Positions 43,270 through 51,070 of a stretch of DNA of 64,000 nucleotides are shown here, one piece after another. How positions within the stretch are numbered: position 1 is the stretch's first letter; each line of letters starts with the position of its first letter. The DNA comes from Bradyrhizobiaceae bacterium PARB1 (lineage in GTDB: Bacteria; Pseudomonadota; Alphaproteobacteria; Rhizobiales; Xanthobacteraceae). The stretch covers positions 1 through 64,000 of the forward strand of contig NKIY01000008.1 of NCBI GenBank assembly GCA_002256345.1, read 5' to 3'. Position numbers and translations under genes: made by a program. The notes under the pieces were generated by a model that was not told where the DNA came from, did not search any database, and was given only the letters and a program-made list of their open reading frames with translations.

Positions 43270-44856
43270 ATGCCCGCCTCGGTCAATCCCGCCCTCATGC
43301 CCGGTTCGATCAGCCCGTTCGATGGCATGGATGTGCCGTGGCTGCTCCGCCTGCGCGCCGAGACCCGCCGCGACCATCCGTTCATCATCTGGTCGCCCTT
43401 CGATGCGCCGGCACGGCCATGGACTTATGGCGAATTCCACGAACGCGTTGGCGCACTGGCCGCCGGCCTCGTGAAGCGCGGCATCAAACAGGGCGACTAT
43501 GTGCTGATCCACCTCGACAATTGCGTCGAGCAGCTGCTGTCCTGGTTCGCCTGCGTCGAGCTCGGCGCCATCGCCGTCACCACCAATACCCGCTCTTCCG
43601 CTGCCGAAATCGAGTACTTCGCCAATCACTGCGGTGCCGTCGCCGCGATCACCCAGCCATCCCTCGCTGAACTCGTTGCGGCCAATTGCAGGAACCTGCG
43701 CTGGATCGCCGTCACCACGCACAATGCCGGCACGCCCGCCGACATTCCCGGCAAGGCCGAGCGTTTCGAGAGCCTGTTTGCGGACAGCGCCGACCGCCCG
43801 CGCCGCCCGGTCGATCCATGGGCGCATTGCAGCGTGCAATATACGTCGGGCACCACGTCACGCCCGAAGGCCGTGCTGTGGACCCATGCCAATGCGCTCT
43901 GGGGCGGCAAGATCAACGCATCGCATCAGGACCTGCACGCCTCCGACACGCATATGACCTATCTGCCGCTGTTCCACACCAATGCACTGGCCTATTCGAT
44001 GCTGGCGACTCTGTGGGTCGGCGGCTCCATCATCATCCAGCCACGCTTCTCGGCGCGCCGCTTCTGGCCCACCGCGCTCGAACACCGCGCCACTTGGACC
44101 TCCACCATCCCCTTCTGCATGAAGGCGCTGCTCGAGCATGAGGTGCCGAAACAGCATCACTTCCGCCTGTGGGGCGCCTCGTTCTGCGATCCGCCGGCCT
44201 TCGCGAAATTCGGCGTCAAGATCATCGGCTGGTGGGGCATGACCGAAACCATCACCCACGGCATCATCGGCGAAGTCGATCAGCCCAACACGCCCATGGC
44301 CATCGGCCGCACTGCCGCTGAATACGGCATCCGCATTACCCGCGATGACGGCACGCCGGTCGAGGTCGGCGAGACCGGAAACCTTGCCATCCTGGGCGTG
44401 CCCGGCCTCACGCTGTTCAAGGAATATCTGCACAACGAGGCCGCCACGAAGGACAGTTTCGACGACCGCGGCTTCTTCCTCACCGGCGACCGCGTCACGC
44501 TGCTGGAGCGCGGCTACATCAAATTCGGCGACCGCGCCAAGGACATGCTGAAAGTTGGCGGCGAGAATGTCGCTGCGTCCGAGATCGAGCAGGTGGTCGC
44601 CACTGTGCCGGGCGTGCGCGAAGCCGCGGTCGTCGCCAAGAAACATCCGATGCTGGACGAAGTCCCCGTGGTCTTCATCATCCCGCAGACCGGCGTCGCC
44701 GCTTGCCCGCCGTCATTGCATGACAATGTCATGGCCGCCTGCAGGAACGGCCTCGCCGACTTCAAGGTGCCACGCGAAATCCATTTCGTCGACGACATGC
44801 CGCGTTCGACGCTGGAGAAGGTGGCGAAGGCGGAACTGCGGAAGCTACTGGGATAA
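43270..44856 (+). CDS. AMP-forming acyl-CoA ligase
   Basis: From ATG 43270 (GGAGG just upstream) the product has 528 residues. It belongs to the adenylate-forming family: the P-loop-like motif YTSGTTSRPKAV, a TYLPLFHTNA segment, WWGMTETI, and the C-terminal FLTGDRVTLLERGYIKFGDRAKDMLKVGGENVAASEIE with a terminal LEKVAKAELRKLL. It should activate a carboxylic acid to its CoA thioester. The P-loop has S and A where G is usual. The substrate is not obvious. The divergent Bug gene hints at uptake and activation of the same kind of acid. Confidence 0.9.
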   Translation: MPASVNPALMPGSISPFDGMDVPWLLRLRAETRRDHPFIIWSPFDAPARPWTYGEFHERVGALAAGLVKRGIKQGDYVLIHLDNCVEQLLSWFACVELGAIAVTTNTRSSAAEIEYFANHCGAVAAITQPSLAELVAANCRNLRWIAVTTHNAGTPADIPGKAERFESLFADSADRPRRPVDPWAHCSVQYTSGTTSRPKAVLWTHANALWGGKINASHQDLHASDTHMTYLPLFHTNALAYSMLATLWVGGSIIIQPRFSARRFWPTALEHRATWTSTIPFCMKALLEHEVPKQHHFRLWGASFCDPPAFAKFGVKIIGWWGMTETITHGIIGEVDQPNTPMAIGRTAAEYGIRITRDDGTPVEVGETGNLAILGVPGLTLFKEYLHNEAATKDSFDDRGFFLTGDRVTLLERGYIKFGDRAKDMLKVGGENVAASEIEQVVATVPGVREAAVVAKKHPMLDEVPVVFIIPQTGVAACPPSLHDNVMAACRNGLADFKVPREIHFVDDMPRSTLEKVAKAELRKLLG

Positions 44857-44860
44857 CCTT

Positions 44861-44975
44861 GCCCCGGACGCAGCGTTGCTCCGCAGAGCCGGGGCCGTAT
44901 CAAGCGCCGGCGTCCGTGACGGTCCCGGCTCTGCGAAGCGGCATATAGAATGCCGCATCGCGTCCAGGACACAGA
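44861..44975. repeat. REP-like palindromic element
   Basis: The gap between the acyl-CoA ligase and the HD-GYP gene holds nested inverted repeats. GCAGAGCCGGG at 44883-44893 pairs with CCCGGCTCTGC at 44924-44934. Outer CCGGACGCAGCG and a CGCGTCCAGGAC-like arm flank it. The composition matches the REP-like elements I recall as abundant in Bradyrhizobium genomes. It may also act as a terminator between the convergent genes. Confidence 0.6.
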
Positions 44976-44979
44976 GAAC

Positions 44980-46071
44980 TCACATCCCCAACGCCACGGG
45001 CCGGAACGCCTGCAGCAATTGCTGGTCGATCCTGTCGCCCATCTGCTCCATCATCTCGAACGCCTTGGCGTGGGTGAAGGGCATACGATAGGCGCGCTTC
45101 TCGACCAGCGCGGCGTGGATATCGACGATGGTGATCAGGCGCACGATGTCGCTGATCTGATCGCCGGACAGGCCATCGGGATAACCCGATCCATCGAGAA
45201 ATTCGTGATGATGCAGCACCACGTCGAGCATTTCGCGCGGGAAGCTGCCTTGTGCCGCCAGCGCATCGAAACCGAGCCGCGGATGCTTGCGCACTTCCAG
45301 CGTCTCCTCCTCGGTGAGCTTGCCCGGCTTGTCGAGAATGGCGACCGGAACGAAGGCCTTGCCCACGTCATGCACCAGCGCCGCGCGCGTCAGCCGACGC
45401 TGGTCCTCGTCGCGCATGCCGAGATGTTGTGCGAAGGCGACGGCGAAACCGGTAACGAACAGGCAATGCCGATAGCTGTGATTGTGATGGCGGCCCACCG
45501 CGGCCAGCCAATCGCGCAGCGATGAGCGCTTGATCGCCTTGATAATCAGGCCTTCCGCCTGCATCACATCGTTAAACGACAGCGGCACGCCCGCTGGCAG
45601 CTTCTGGAAGATCTTCACGATCACCGCATGTGCCGCCTCGACGCCCCGGTTGAGCGTCTTGCCGCGCGCTGCAAAGTCCTCGTCATGCGGCCCCGGAAAC
45701 GCCGCGCGGATCCTCTGCAGCACGCCGCGCTCGTCGAACGGCCGCGCGATCGTATCGGTGGCGCCCAGCGCCCAGGCCTGCATGGCGCCGTGATGCATCG
45801 AGTCGGCCAGCACGAACAACCGCGGCATTGATTCGTAGTTCTTGTGGCTCAGCCGGTTGCGGACACGCTGCACGGCTTCAGCCGAGCGCAGATTGATATC
45901 CACCACGATGCCGGACAATTCGCGCGACGGCGCCTCGGGAATCCGTGTGGTTGGAACGAGATCCACGTCTCCGACCGTACCCAGGATATCGGCGAGTTCA
46001 CGCGACTGATCACTGCGGTCCGATGCCAGCAGCAGGCGGCGACGGGGCGATGAATGGGATGCGACGCTCAT
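44980..46071 (-). CDS. HD-GYP domain protein with receiver-like N-terminus
   Basis: From ATG 46071 (GAGGAC upstream) the product has 363 residues. The N-terminal region (about 10-125) looks like a divergent receiver (GIVVDINLRSAE). The C-terminal HD-GYP domain carries HDVGKAFVP (235-243) and HHHEFLDGSGYPDGL (287-301), so the metal and GYP residues are intact. HD-GYP enzymes break down cyclic di-GMP. The receiver's phospho-acceptor Asp appears present in VVDINL. The gene is convergent with the acyl-CoA ligase. Confidence 0.9.
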   Translation of the reverse strand: MSVASHSSPRRRLLLASDRSDQSRELADILGTVGDVDLVPTTRIPEAPSRELSGIVVDINLRSAEAVQRVRNRLSHKNYESMPRLFVLADSMHHGAMQAWALGATDTIARPFDERGVLQRIRAAFPGPHDEDFAARGKTLNRGVEAAHAVIVKIFQKLPAGVPLSFNDVMQAEGLIIKAIKRSSLRDWLAAVGRHHNHSYRHCLFVTGFAVAFAQHLGMRDEDQRRLTRAALVHDVGKAFVPVAILDKPGKLTEEETLEVRKHPRLGFDALAAQGSFPREMLDVVLHHHEFLDGSGYPDGLSGDQISDIVRLITIVDIHAALVEKRAYRMPFTHAKAFEMMEQMGDRIDQQLLQAFRPVALGM

Positions 46072-46283
46072 TTGTCCTCGTTGGCTTGCAGCATCCGGCT
46101 GCAAAACGGGACAGAAATACCTCACGATCCGGTTCCCGAAGCTTAAGGCGTAGCGTTAACATTCGATGACAGGCCTGTTCTGAAGCGCCTTCGCGTCGCC
46201 ATCGATAGCGATCCGTCAAAGCGATGGCTAAAACTTGAAACAACGCCTTGCACGACTCGCGGATTCGCGGCGACACTCGTTCT

Positions 46284-46643
46284 ATGACCCAGCATATCCC
46301 GATTGCCGCAATTTCGTTGGCCGCATTGTCTTTCATCTCGGCGATGTCGCCCGGTGTATCGGCGCAGGCCCGGCCGCTCGCGCCCGCGGATGCCGTGTTC
46401 ACGGCCACGCTGTCCAACACCACGCCTCTCGTCTTCGGCATGCATGCGGATGCCGCCGCCCGCGCGCTCGGCGTACCGCTGACCTATCTGCGCGGCCGGC
46501 CCGGCGAGGAGGTCTATCTCGCCATGTACGACCTCAACGGCAGAGACTTCGTTCCCCGGAAGGGAAAACTGTTCCTGCAGTTTCGCAAAGGACGACTGAC
46601 AGGATGGAAGGGCGATTGGGGCCAGAACTGGATGTGGGAGTAA
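46284..46643 (+). CDS. Small secreted protein of unknown function
   Basis: I do not recognise the family. From ATG 46284 the 119-residue product has a signal peptide ending near VSAQA (residue 29). A small domain follows, containing LVFGMHADAAARALGVPLTYLRGRPGEEVYLAMYD. This resembles a SmpA/BamE-type or OmlA-like short fold in which a helix is followed by a beta-hairpin. The C-terminus is Trp-rich (GWKGDWGQNWMWE). It lies between the HD-GYP gene, to which it diverges, and a convergent methyltransferase. Confidence 0.6.
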   Translation: MTQHIPIAAISLAALSFISAMSPGVSAQARPLAPADAVFTATLSNTTPLVFGMHADAAARALGVPLTYLRGRPGEEVYLAMYDLNGRDFVPRKGKLFLQFRKGRLTGWKGDWGQNWMWE

Positions 46644-46652
46644 GCGCCGCTC

Positions 46653-47330
46653 TCACGCCGTCGCCACCCACCCGCGAAACGTGAACGCGGCATAGAACAG
46701 CCCGACATCGCTGAACCCGGCTTCACGCAACAACACCTCATCCTCGTATGGCGATAGCGCTGGCAGGTGTTCTGCGAGAGAAGCCGGCATTGCTGCCGCC
46801 TTCTCTGCTGCGACGCCGTTCGACACCGCGAAAGCCGTAAAGCGCGACAGCCAGCGACGTCCTTCTTCGCCTTTCGGATAGCTGTGATGCGCCGACACGA
46901 ATGGCGCGCCCGGCCTTAGCCGCTGTCGCACCTCGCGCAAGGTCCGCAGCCGCTCATCCCTCGGCAGGAAATGAAGCGTCAGCAGACACGCCGCGCCATC
47001 GAATGGCCCGGACGGCGCGGCGTCGATGGTTCCTTCGGTGAGCTCGACGCGTGGCAACAGCGATTCCAGCGTCGCTCGCGCGAGATCGAGCATCCCGGCC
47101 GACGGATCGACGCCGAACAGCCGCCAATCCTGCTGCGCCTCGGCAAATGCTTTCAGCTCCAGCCCGCCACCGGCGCCGAGCACCAGGATATCGGCCACAC
47201 CCGGCGCACGCTCCGCCAGCAGCAGCATCGCCATGCGCTGCAGGTCCGAGAAGCCGGGCACTTGCTGTCTGGCTCGCTCGGCATAGCCGGCCACTGCCGC
47301 CGGATCGTTGAATGTCTGGGACCAGTTCAT
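46653..47330 (-). CDS. Class I SAM-dependent methyltransferase
   Basis: The 225-residue protein has the SAM-binding motif I (DILVLGAGGGLELKAF, about 55-70), followed by LFGVDPSAGMLDLAR and the motif FDGAACLLTLHFLP. The substrate is unknown. It is the third gene of an operon: its ATG at 47330 is three bases after the stop of the oxidoreductase gene, which overlaps the Rrf2 gene. It would therefore be under the same redox-type control. Confidence 0.85.
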   Translation of the reverse strand: MNWSQTFNDPAAVAGYAERARQQVPGFSDLQRMAMLLLAERAPGVADILVLGAGGGLELKAFAEAQQDWRLFGVDPSAGMLDLARATLESLLPRVELTEGTIDAAPSGPFDGAACLLTLHFLPRDERLRTLREVRQRLRPGAPFVSAHHSYPKGEEGRRWLSRFTAFAVSNGVAAEKAAAMPASLAEHLPALSPYEDEVLLREAGFSDVGLFYAAFTFRGWVATA

Positions 47331-47333
47331 GTC

Positions 47334-48227
47334 TCAGCCGAACACCAGCGCCCGATGCGCAGAGGTACCCGCCGTGACGCCATCGGCCACCGCCCAGCTC
47401 ACGCTATGCGGGGCCCGCGCGATATCGCCGGCAGCATAGACGCCGGGCACCGACGTCATCTTGTCGGCATCGGTCTTGATCATCGGCCCCATCGGGCCTT
47501 CCTCGATGACAGTGCCAAGCTGCTCTGCCAGCGGCGACGACAGGCACGACTGTGGCGCTATATAGAGTGCATCGATGGCGCTGCGCCGGCCGTTCTCCAG
47601 CACGATCGCGGAAAGCGCCGTGCGCTCGCCTTCCAGGCTCATCACTTTCGCGGCCTCCACACGCACGCCGCGACGTGCCATGACCTCCGCGCCTTCGTCG
47701 TCCAGCTCATGGCCATTCAGATAAAGCGTCACCGGCCCCCATTCGGCAACGATGGACGCCTGATGCACCGACATCGGGGTGCGATACAGCACGCCGAGCC
47801 GCTGATCGCTGAATTCGATGCCGTGGCAATACGGGCAATGCAGCACCGTCTTGCCCCATCGCTCCTGAATGCCCGGAATGGCCGGCAGCGTGTCGCGCAG
47901 GCCGAAAGCAAGGATCACCTTGCGGGTCGCGAGCGCTTCGCCATTTCCAAGCGTCACCGAGAAACCATCCTCCTCCGCCTGCGCCGCCGTCGCTTCGCCG
48001 TCGATCATCCGTACAGTGGGATAGGCTGTCACCTGACGCCGCGCTGTCGCCAGGATCTGTTGCGGGTCGCTGCCGTCATGGCCGAGAAAACCATGCGAAG
48101 CATCCGCGAAGCGATTGCGCGGCTGCCGCGTATCGATGACGACCACATTGCGGCGGGCGCGCGCCAGATAGGTCGCTGCGGCAAGGCCGGCAAAGCCGCC
48201 GCCCACGATGATGGCATCAGTCGTCAT
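47334..48227 (-). CDS. FAD/NAD(P)-dependent oxidoreductase, thioredoxin-reductase-like
   Basis: From ATG 48227 the product has 297 residues. It has an N-terminal FAD motif ([16 protein letters not shown]) and a CPYC redox pair at 131-134. A C-terminal CxxxxD-type FAD segment, [23 protein letters not shown], follows. The layout is that of low-molecular-weight thioredoxin reductase relatives. GGAG is present before the start. The gene overlaps the upstream Rrf2 regulator by 11 bases and is followed by a methyltransferase three bases later. Confidence 0.88.
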   Translation of the reverse strand: MTTDAIIVGGGFAGLAAATYLARARRNVVVIDTRQPRNRFADASHGFLGHDGSDPQQILATARRQVTAYPTVRMIDGEATAAQAEEDGFSVTLGNGEALATRKVILAFGLRDTLPAIPGIQERWGKTVLHCPYCHGIEFSDQRLGVLYRTPMSVHQASIVAEWGPVTLYLNGHELDDEGAEVMARRGVRVEAAKVMSLEGERTALSAIVLENGRRSAIDALYIAPQSCLSSPLAEQLGTVIEEGPMGPMIKTDADKMTSVPGVYAAGDIARAPHSVSWAVADGVTAGTSAHRALVFG

Positions 48228-48681
48228 GTGCTTTCTCCAGCTTGAACTTGTCGCGCTGCCCCTTGAAACGCGCATTGAAATCCGCGCTCAACATGGCCAG
48301 CGTCACCTCTCCGAACCGGCGCAACAGCAACTCCTCGGCTTCGTCGAAAGCCTTTCCGAGCGCTGCATTGACCGCTTGTTCCACCAGGCAACCTGGCATG
48401 TCCGTGCGGTTGCCCATCGCGAGAATCTCCGGTTGCCCCAGCGCCTCATAGATGTCGCGCAGCGTCACCTTGTTGAGATCGCAGGCAATCCGCCAGCCGC
48501 CGCCATGGCCTTTCTCCGACTGCACAAAGCCCTGATCACGCAAGCCGGCCATGATGCGGCGGATCACCACCGGATTGGTGCACATGGCGCGTCCCAGCGC
48601 TTCGGATGTTTTCGGTGTGTCGTCCTCGGCCATGTGCAGCAGCACATGGAGGACGCCCGACAGGCGGCTGTCTCGTCTCAT
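48217..48681 (-). CDS. Rrf2-family transcriptional regulator
   Basis: The 154-residue protein has an N-terminal winged helix with [41 protein letters not shown], which is the Rrf2 pattern, and a dimerisation helix further on. Cysteines are near 34, 66 and 98; their spacing is not that of the clustered Fe-S site of IscR, so sensing by another redox change is possible. It is the first gene of an operon with the thioredoxin-reductase-like enzyme. A palindrome lies immediately before its start. Confidence 0.88.
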   Translation of the reverse strand: MRRDSRLSGVLHVLLHMAEDDTPKTSEALGRAMCTNPVVIRRIMAGLRDQGFVQSEKGHGGGWRIACDLNKVTLRDIYEALGQPEILAMGNRTDMPGCLVEQAVNAALGKAFDEAEELLLRRFGEVTLAMLSADFNARFKGQRDKFKLEKAHDD

Positions 48682-48687
48682 GTAACT

Positions 48688-48707
48688 TCATATGATGCGT
48701 GATATGA
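48688..48707. promoter_or_regulatory. Operator-like palindrome before the Rrf2 gene
   Basis: TCATAT (48688-48693) and ATATGA (48702-48707) form a perfect six-base inverted repeat with an eight-base spacer. It ends seven bases from the Rrf2 start codon. Position and symmetry fit an autoregulatory site for a dimeric Rrf2 protein. Confidence 0.55.
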
Positions 48708-48727
48708 GATCTGTCAAGAATCAGTCC

Positions 48728-48816
48728 GTAGCCCGGATGGAGCGCAGCGCAATCCGGGAACAGGCGGCGTGAGGAAGCGCTGGATCCCGGATTACGCTTT
48801 GCTCCATCCGGGCTAC
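48728..48816. repeat. REP-like palindromic element (GTAGCCCGGATGG type)
   Basis: GTAGCCCGGATGGAGCGCAG at one end pairs with its near complement, GCTCCATCCGGGCTAC, at the other, giving an 89-base hairpin element. The internal repeats AATCCGGG and CCCGGATT also pair. The GTAGCCCGGATGG motif is widely repeated in proteobacterial chromosomes, to my memory. It lies between divergent genes. Confidence 0.75.
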
Positions 48817-48902
48817 ACATCCCTCCCCGATTTTTGAGTGGACCTCCACCGATCCGCGCTGCAAACACGCCGAAGCAATTTCAACAACGAATGGAAGAGC
48901 CC

Positions 48903-49574
48903 GTGGGACAAGACATGACCCTGACCGCATCGGACGGCTTCAAACTCGGCTCCTATCGCACCCAGCCGGAGGGCAAGCCGAAGGGCGCCGTGGTGGTGAT
49001 CCAGGAAATCTTCGGCGTGAATAGCCATATCCGCACGGTCTGCGACCGCTTCGCGGCGCAGGGCTATGTCGCCATCGCTCCGTCGATCTTCGATCGCGTC
49101 GAGCCCAACTTCCAGTCCGGCTATTCCCCCGAGGAAGTCGCCATTGCGCGCAAGTTCGTTGCCAACCCGGATTGGTCAGCCTTCCTGCGCGACACCCAGG
49201 CGGCGATCGATGCGGTGAAGGATGTCGGCCCGGTCGGCATCATCGGATTTTGCCTCGGCGGGAGCATCGCCTATGCGGCCGCCACGAAGCTCGATGGCCT
49301 CAGCGCCGCCATCGGCTACTACGGCGGCGCCATGGTGCGCTTCGCCGACGACAAACCGAAGGTGCCGACGCAGTTGCATTTCGGCGAAAAGGATCACGGC
49401 ATTCCGCTCAGCGATGTCGAGACGATCAAAGCCAAGCGGCCAGAGGTCGAGGTGTTCGTCTATGACGGCGCCGAACACGGCTTCAACTGCGACCAGCGCG
49501 CCAGCTACAACAAGGCGAGCGCGGATGTCGCGCGGGAACGGAGCCTGGCGTTCCTGACCAAGCATCTGAAGTGA
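48903..49574 (+). CDS. Dienelactone hydrolase family protein
   Basis: The 223-residue product is an alpha/beta hydrolase with the nucleophile motif GFCLGG, an Asp in the GEKDHGIP loop and a C-terminal His in EHGFNCD. It matches the dienelactone hydrolase (carboxymethylenebutenolidase) family. I chose GTG 48903, preceded by GGAAGAG, because it gives MGQDMTLTASDGF, the usual family start. ATG 48891 and 48915 are alternatives. The natural substrate is not certain; family members also cleave other esters. Confidence 0.87.
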   Translation: MGQDMTLTASDGFKLGSYRTQPEGKPKGAVVVIQEIFGVNSHIRTVCDRFAAQGYVAIAPSIFDRVEPNFQSGYSPEEVAIARKFVANPDWSAFLRDTQAAIDAVKDVGPVGIIGFCLGGSIAYAAATKLDGLSAAIGYYGGAMVRFADDKPKVPTQLHFGEKDHGIPLSDVETIKAKRPEVEVFVYDGAEHGFNCDQRASYNKASADVARERSLAFLTKHLK

Positions 49575-49583
49575 GATGCCTGG

Positions 49584-49620
49584 CTGCAGGGTGGATGCGC
49601 TTCGCCTATCCGCCCTGCAG
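49584..49620. terminator. Hairpin between convergent hydrolase and GST genes
   Basis: CTGCAGGGTGGAT (49584-49596) pairs with ATCCGCCCTGCAG (49608-49620), with a single wobble. It lies ten bases after the hydrolase stop and 16 before the GST stop, so it can serve both. There is no T run. Confidence 0.6.
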
Positions 49621-49635
49621 TGATAGCCCCCGATA

Positions 49636-50331
49636 TCAAGCCACCACACTCGGCTCAGACATCGACACCCGATTTTGCACGCTGGGGCGCTCCTGCATGC
49701 GGTGATACCAGAGCGAAAGCGCCTTGCATTCCGCCGGCACTGCCAGCTTGACGAGATCTGCAAAGATCATCCCGCCAATCAACGTGATGTCGGCCATCGA
49801 GAAAGACTCGCCGGCCACGAAAGATTGCTTGCTCAATACTGCATCGAAGTAATGCATGCCGCGCAGCGCCTTGTCGCGCTGACGAAAACCCCATTCGGCG
49901 TTCTGGTAGAGCTCGACATCGGGGCCCAGTCCTGGCGTAGCATGATGGAAATAGACGCTGACGGCATCCAGCACCTCAAGCTCCGCGCGCTTGCTCATCA
50001 TGTGGATCACACCCTTGTCACGCGGCGTGGCTCCCGTAAGCACAGGCGATCCGTCCAGCGCGTCGAGATATTCGGTGATGGCCGTGCACTCGCCGATGAA
50101 AGTGCCGTCTGGAGTTTCGAGCACAGGCAATGTCCCCGAGTAATTCCTGGCGAGGAAATCGGGCTTCTTGTGCTCGCCCTTCCACAGATTGACCGAGACG
50201 AAGCGGACCCGCGACTGCAAGTTCAGCTCCGCCAGCGCGATACGAACCCGGGCTGGATAAGGGCCCGTCGCCCAATCGAAAATCGTGAGGTCACCGGTAA
50301 CGGGGCGAGAATCCGAGAGATGAGTTGCCAT
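49636..50331 (-). CDS. Glutathione S-transferase family protein
   Basis: The 231-residue protein has the thioredoxin-like N-terminal domain with GPYPARVRIALAELNLQ and the cis-proline loop SGTLPVLETPDG, followed by a helical C-terminal domain containing VAGESFSMADITLIGG. GST proteins conjugate or transfer glutathione. The gene diverges from a TetR regulator, and a matching operator-like sequence lies eight bases before its ATG. It is likely repressed by that regulator. Confidence 0.9.
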   Translation of the reverse strand: MATHLSDSRPVTGDLTIFDWATGPYPARVRIALAELNLQSRVRFVSVNLWKGEHKKPDFLARNYSGTLPVLETPDGTFIGECTAITEYLDALDGSPVLTGATPRDKGVIHMMSKRAELEVLDAVSVYFHHATPGLGPDVELYQNAEWGFRQRDKALRGMHYFDAVLSKQSFVAGESFSMADITLIGGMIFADLVKLAVPAECKALSLWYHRMQERPSVQNRVSMSEPSVVA

Positions 50332-50338
50332 CAGCCAT

Positions 50339-50413
50339 CCTACCTATCAGTTGGCAGGCCAAACTAACCGCTTCTCATCGGACGCGTCAACGCCTATCTA
50401 TCACTTGGTAGGC
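50339..50413. promoter_or_regulatory. Paired TetR operators between GST and tetR genes
   Basis: Two 21-base direct copies are visible: CCTACCTATCAGTTGGCAGG plus C at 50339-50359 and CCTATCTATCACTTGGTAGG plus C at 50393-50413, identical at 18 of 21 positions. Each has CCTA and TAGG-like arms and so is itself an imperfect palindrome. One lies eight bases before the GST start and the other about 20 bases before the tetR start, fitting control of both promoters by the encoded regulator. Confidence 0.75.
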
Positions 50414-50433
50414 AAACCTGAGTCGATCCGAAA

Positions 50434-50997
50434 ATGACTGCCAATTCGAAGGAAGCCATTCTGGCGGCCGCCCGGCGGACGGCGCAGGCCCACGGCTATG
50501 GCGGCCTGAACTTCCGCGATCTTGCGGCCGAAGTCGGGATCAAGGCCGCGAGCATCTATCATCACTTCCCCAGCAAGGCCGATCTCGGCGCCGCAGTCGC
50601 CAGGCGTTACTGGGAAGATACGTCAGCGACGCTGGAGGCCTTGTCGGCGGAAGCCGCAACACCGGTCGTCGCCTTGCGTCGCTATCCGGAGACGTTTCGC
50701 AGGGCACTCACCGTAGACAATCGGATCTGCCTCGCCAGCTTCATGACCGCGGAATATGACGACCTTCCTGACGCGGTGAAGAAGGAGATACGGACCTTCA
50801 CCGATATCAATGTGAACTGGCTGAGCCAGGCGCTGGGCGCCGCCGCCATCGTCACCGCCGAGCAGGTCGAGCCCAGGGCACGGGCCATCTTCGCTGCCAT
50901 CGCCGGCGCTCAGCTGATGGCCAGAGGCCGGAATGACGTCGCGCTTTATGACGCTCTGATCGACAGCTATCGCACAGCCGGCCTGTTGCCGGCATAG
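50434..50997 (+). CDS. TetR-family transcriptional regulator
   Basis: The 187-residue protein has an N-terminal TetR helix-turn-helix (TAQAHGYGGLNFRDLAAEVGIKAASIYHHFPSKADL) and a helical ligand-binding C-terminal domain (about 75-185). It is divergent from the GST gene with 102 bases between starts, containing two matching operator-like repeats. It probably represses itself and the GST gene until a small ligand, perhaps an electrophile, binds; the ligand is unknown. Confidence 0.92.
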   Translation: MTANSKEAILAAARRTAQAHGYGGLNFRDLAAEVGIKAASIYHHFPSKADLGAAVARRYWEDTSATLEALSAEAATPVVALRRYPETFRRALTVDNRICLASFMTAEYDDLPDAVKKEIRTFTDINVNWLSQALGAAAIVTAEQVEPRARAIFAAIAGAQLMARGRNDVALYDALIDSYRTAGLLPA

Positions 50998-51012
50998 AAC
51001 CGGGTCACTCGT

Positions 51013-51060
51013 CCTCGTTCCCATCCGGGCAAGCCAGGCTTCGTCCGAGCGGGAACGAGG
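51013..51060. terminator. Hairpin between tetR and the second Bug gene
   Basis: CCTCGTTCCC (51013-51022) pairs perfectly with GGGAACGAGG (51051-51060) around a 28-base loop. It lies between the convergent ends of the tetR gene and the minus-strand Bug gene. It may act as a transcription barrier for either gene. Confidence 0.45.
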
Positions 51061-51070
51061 TGAGCGAGAA

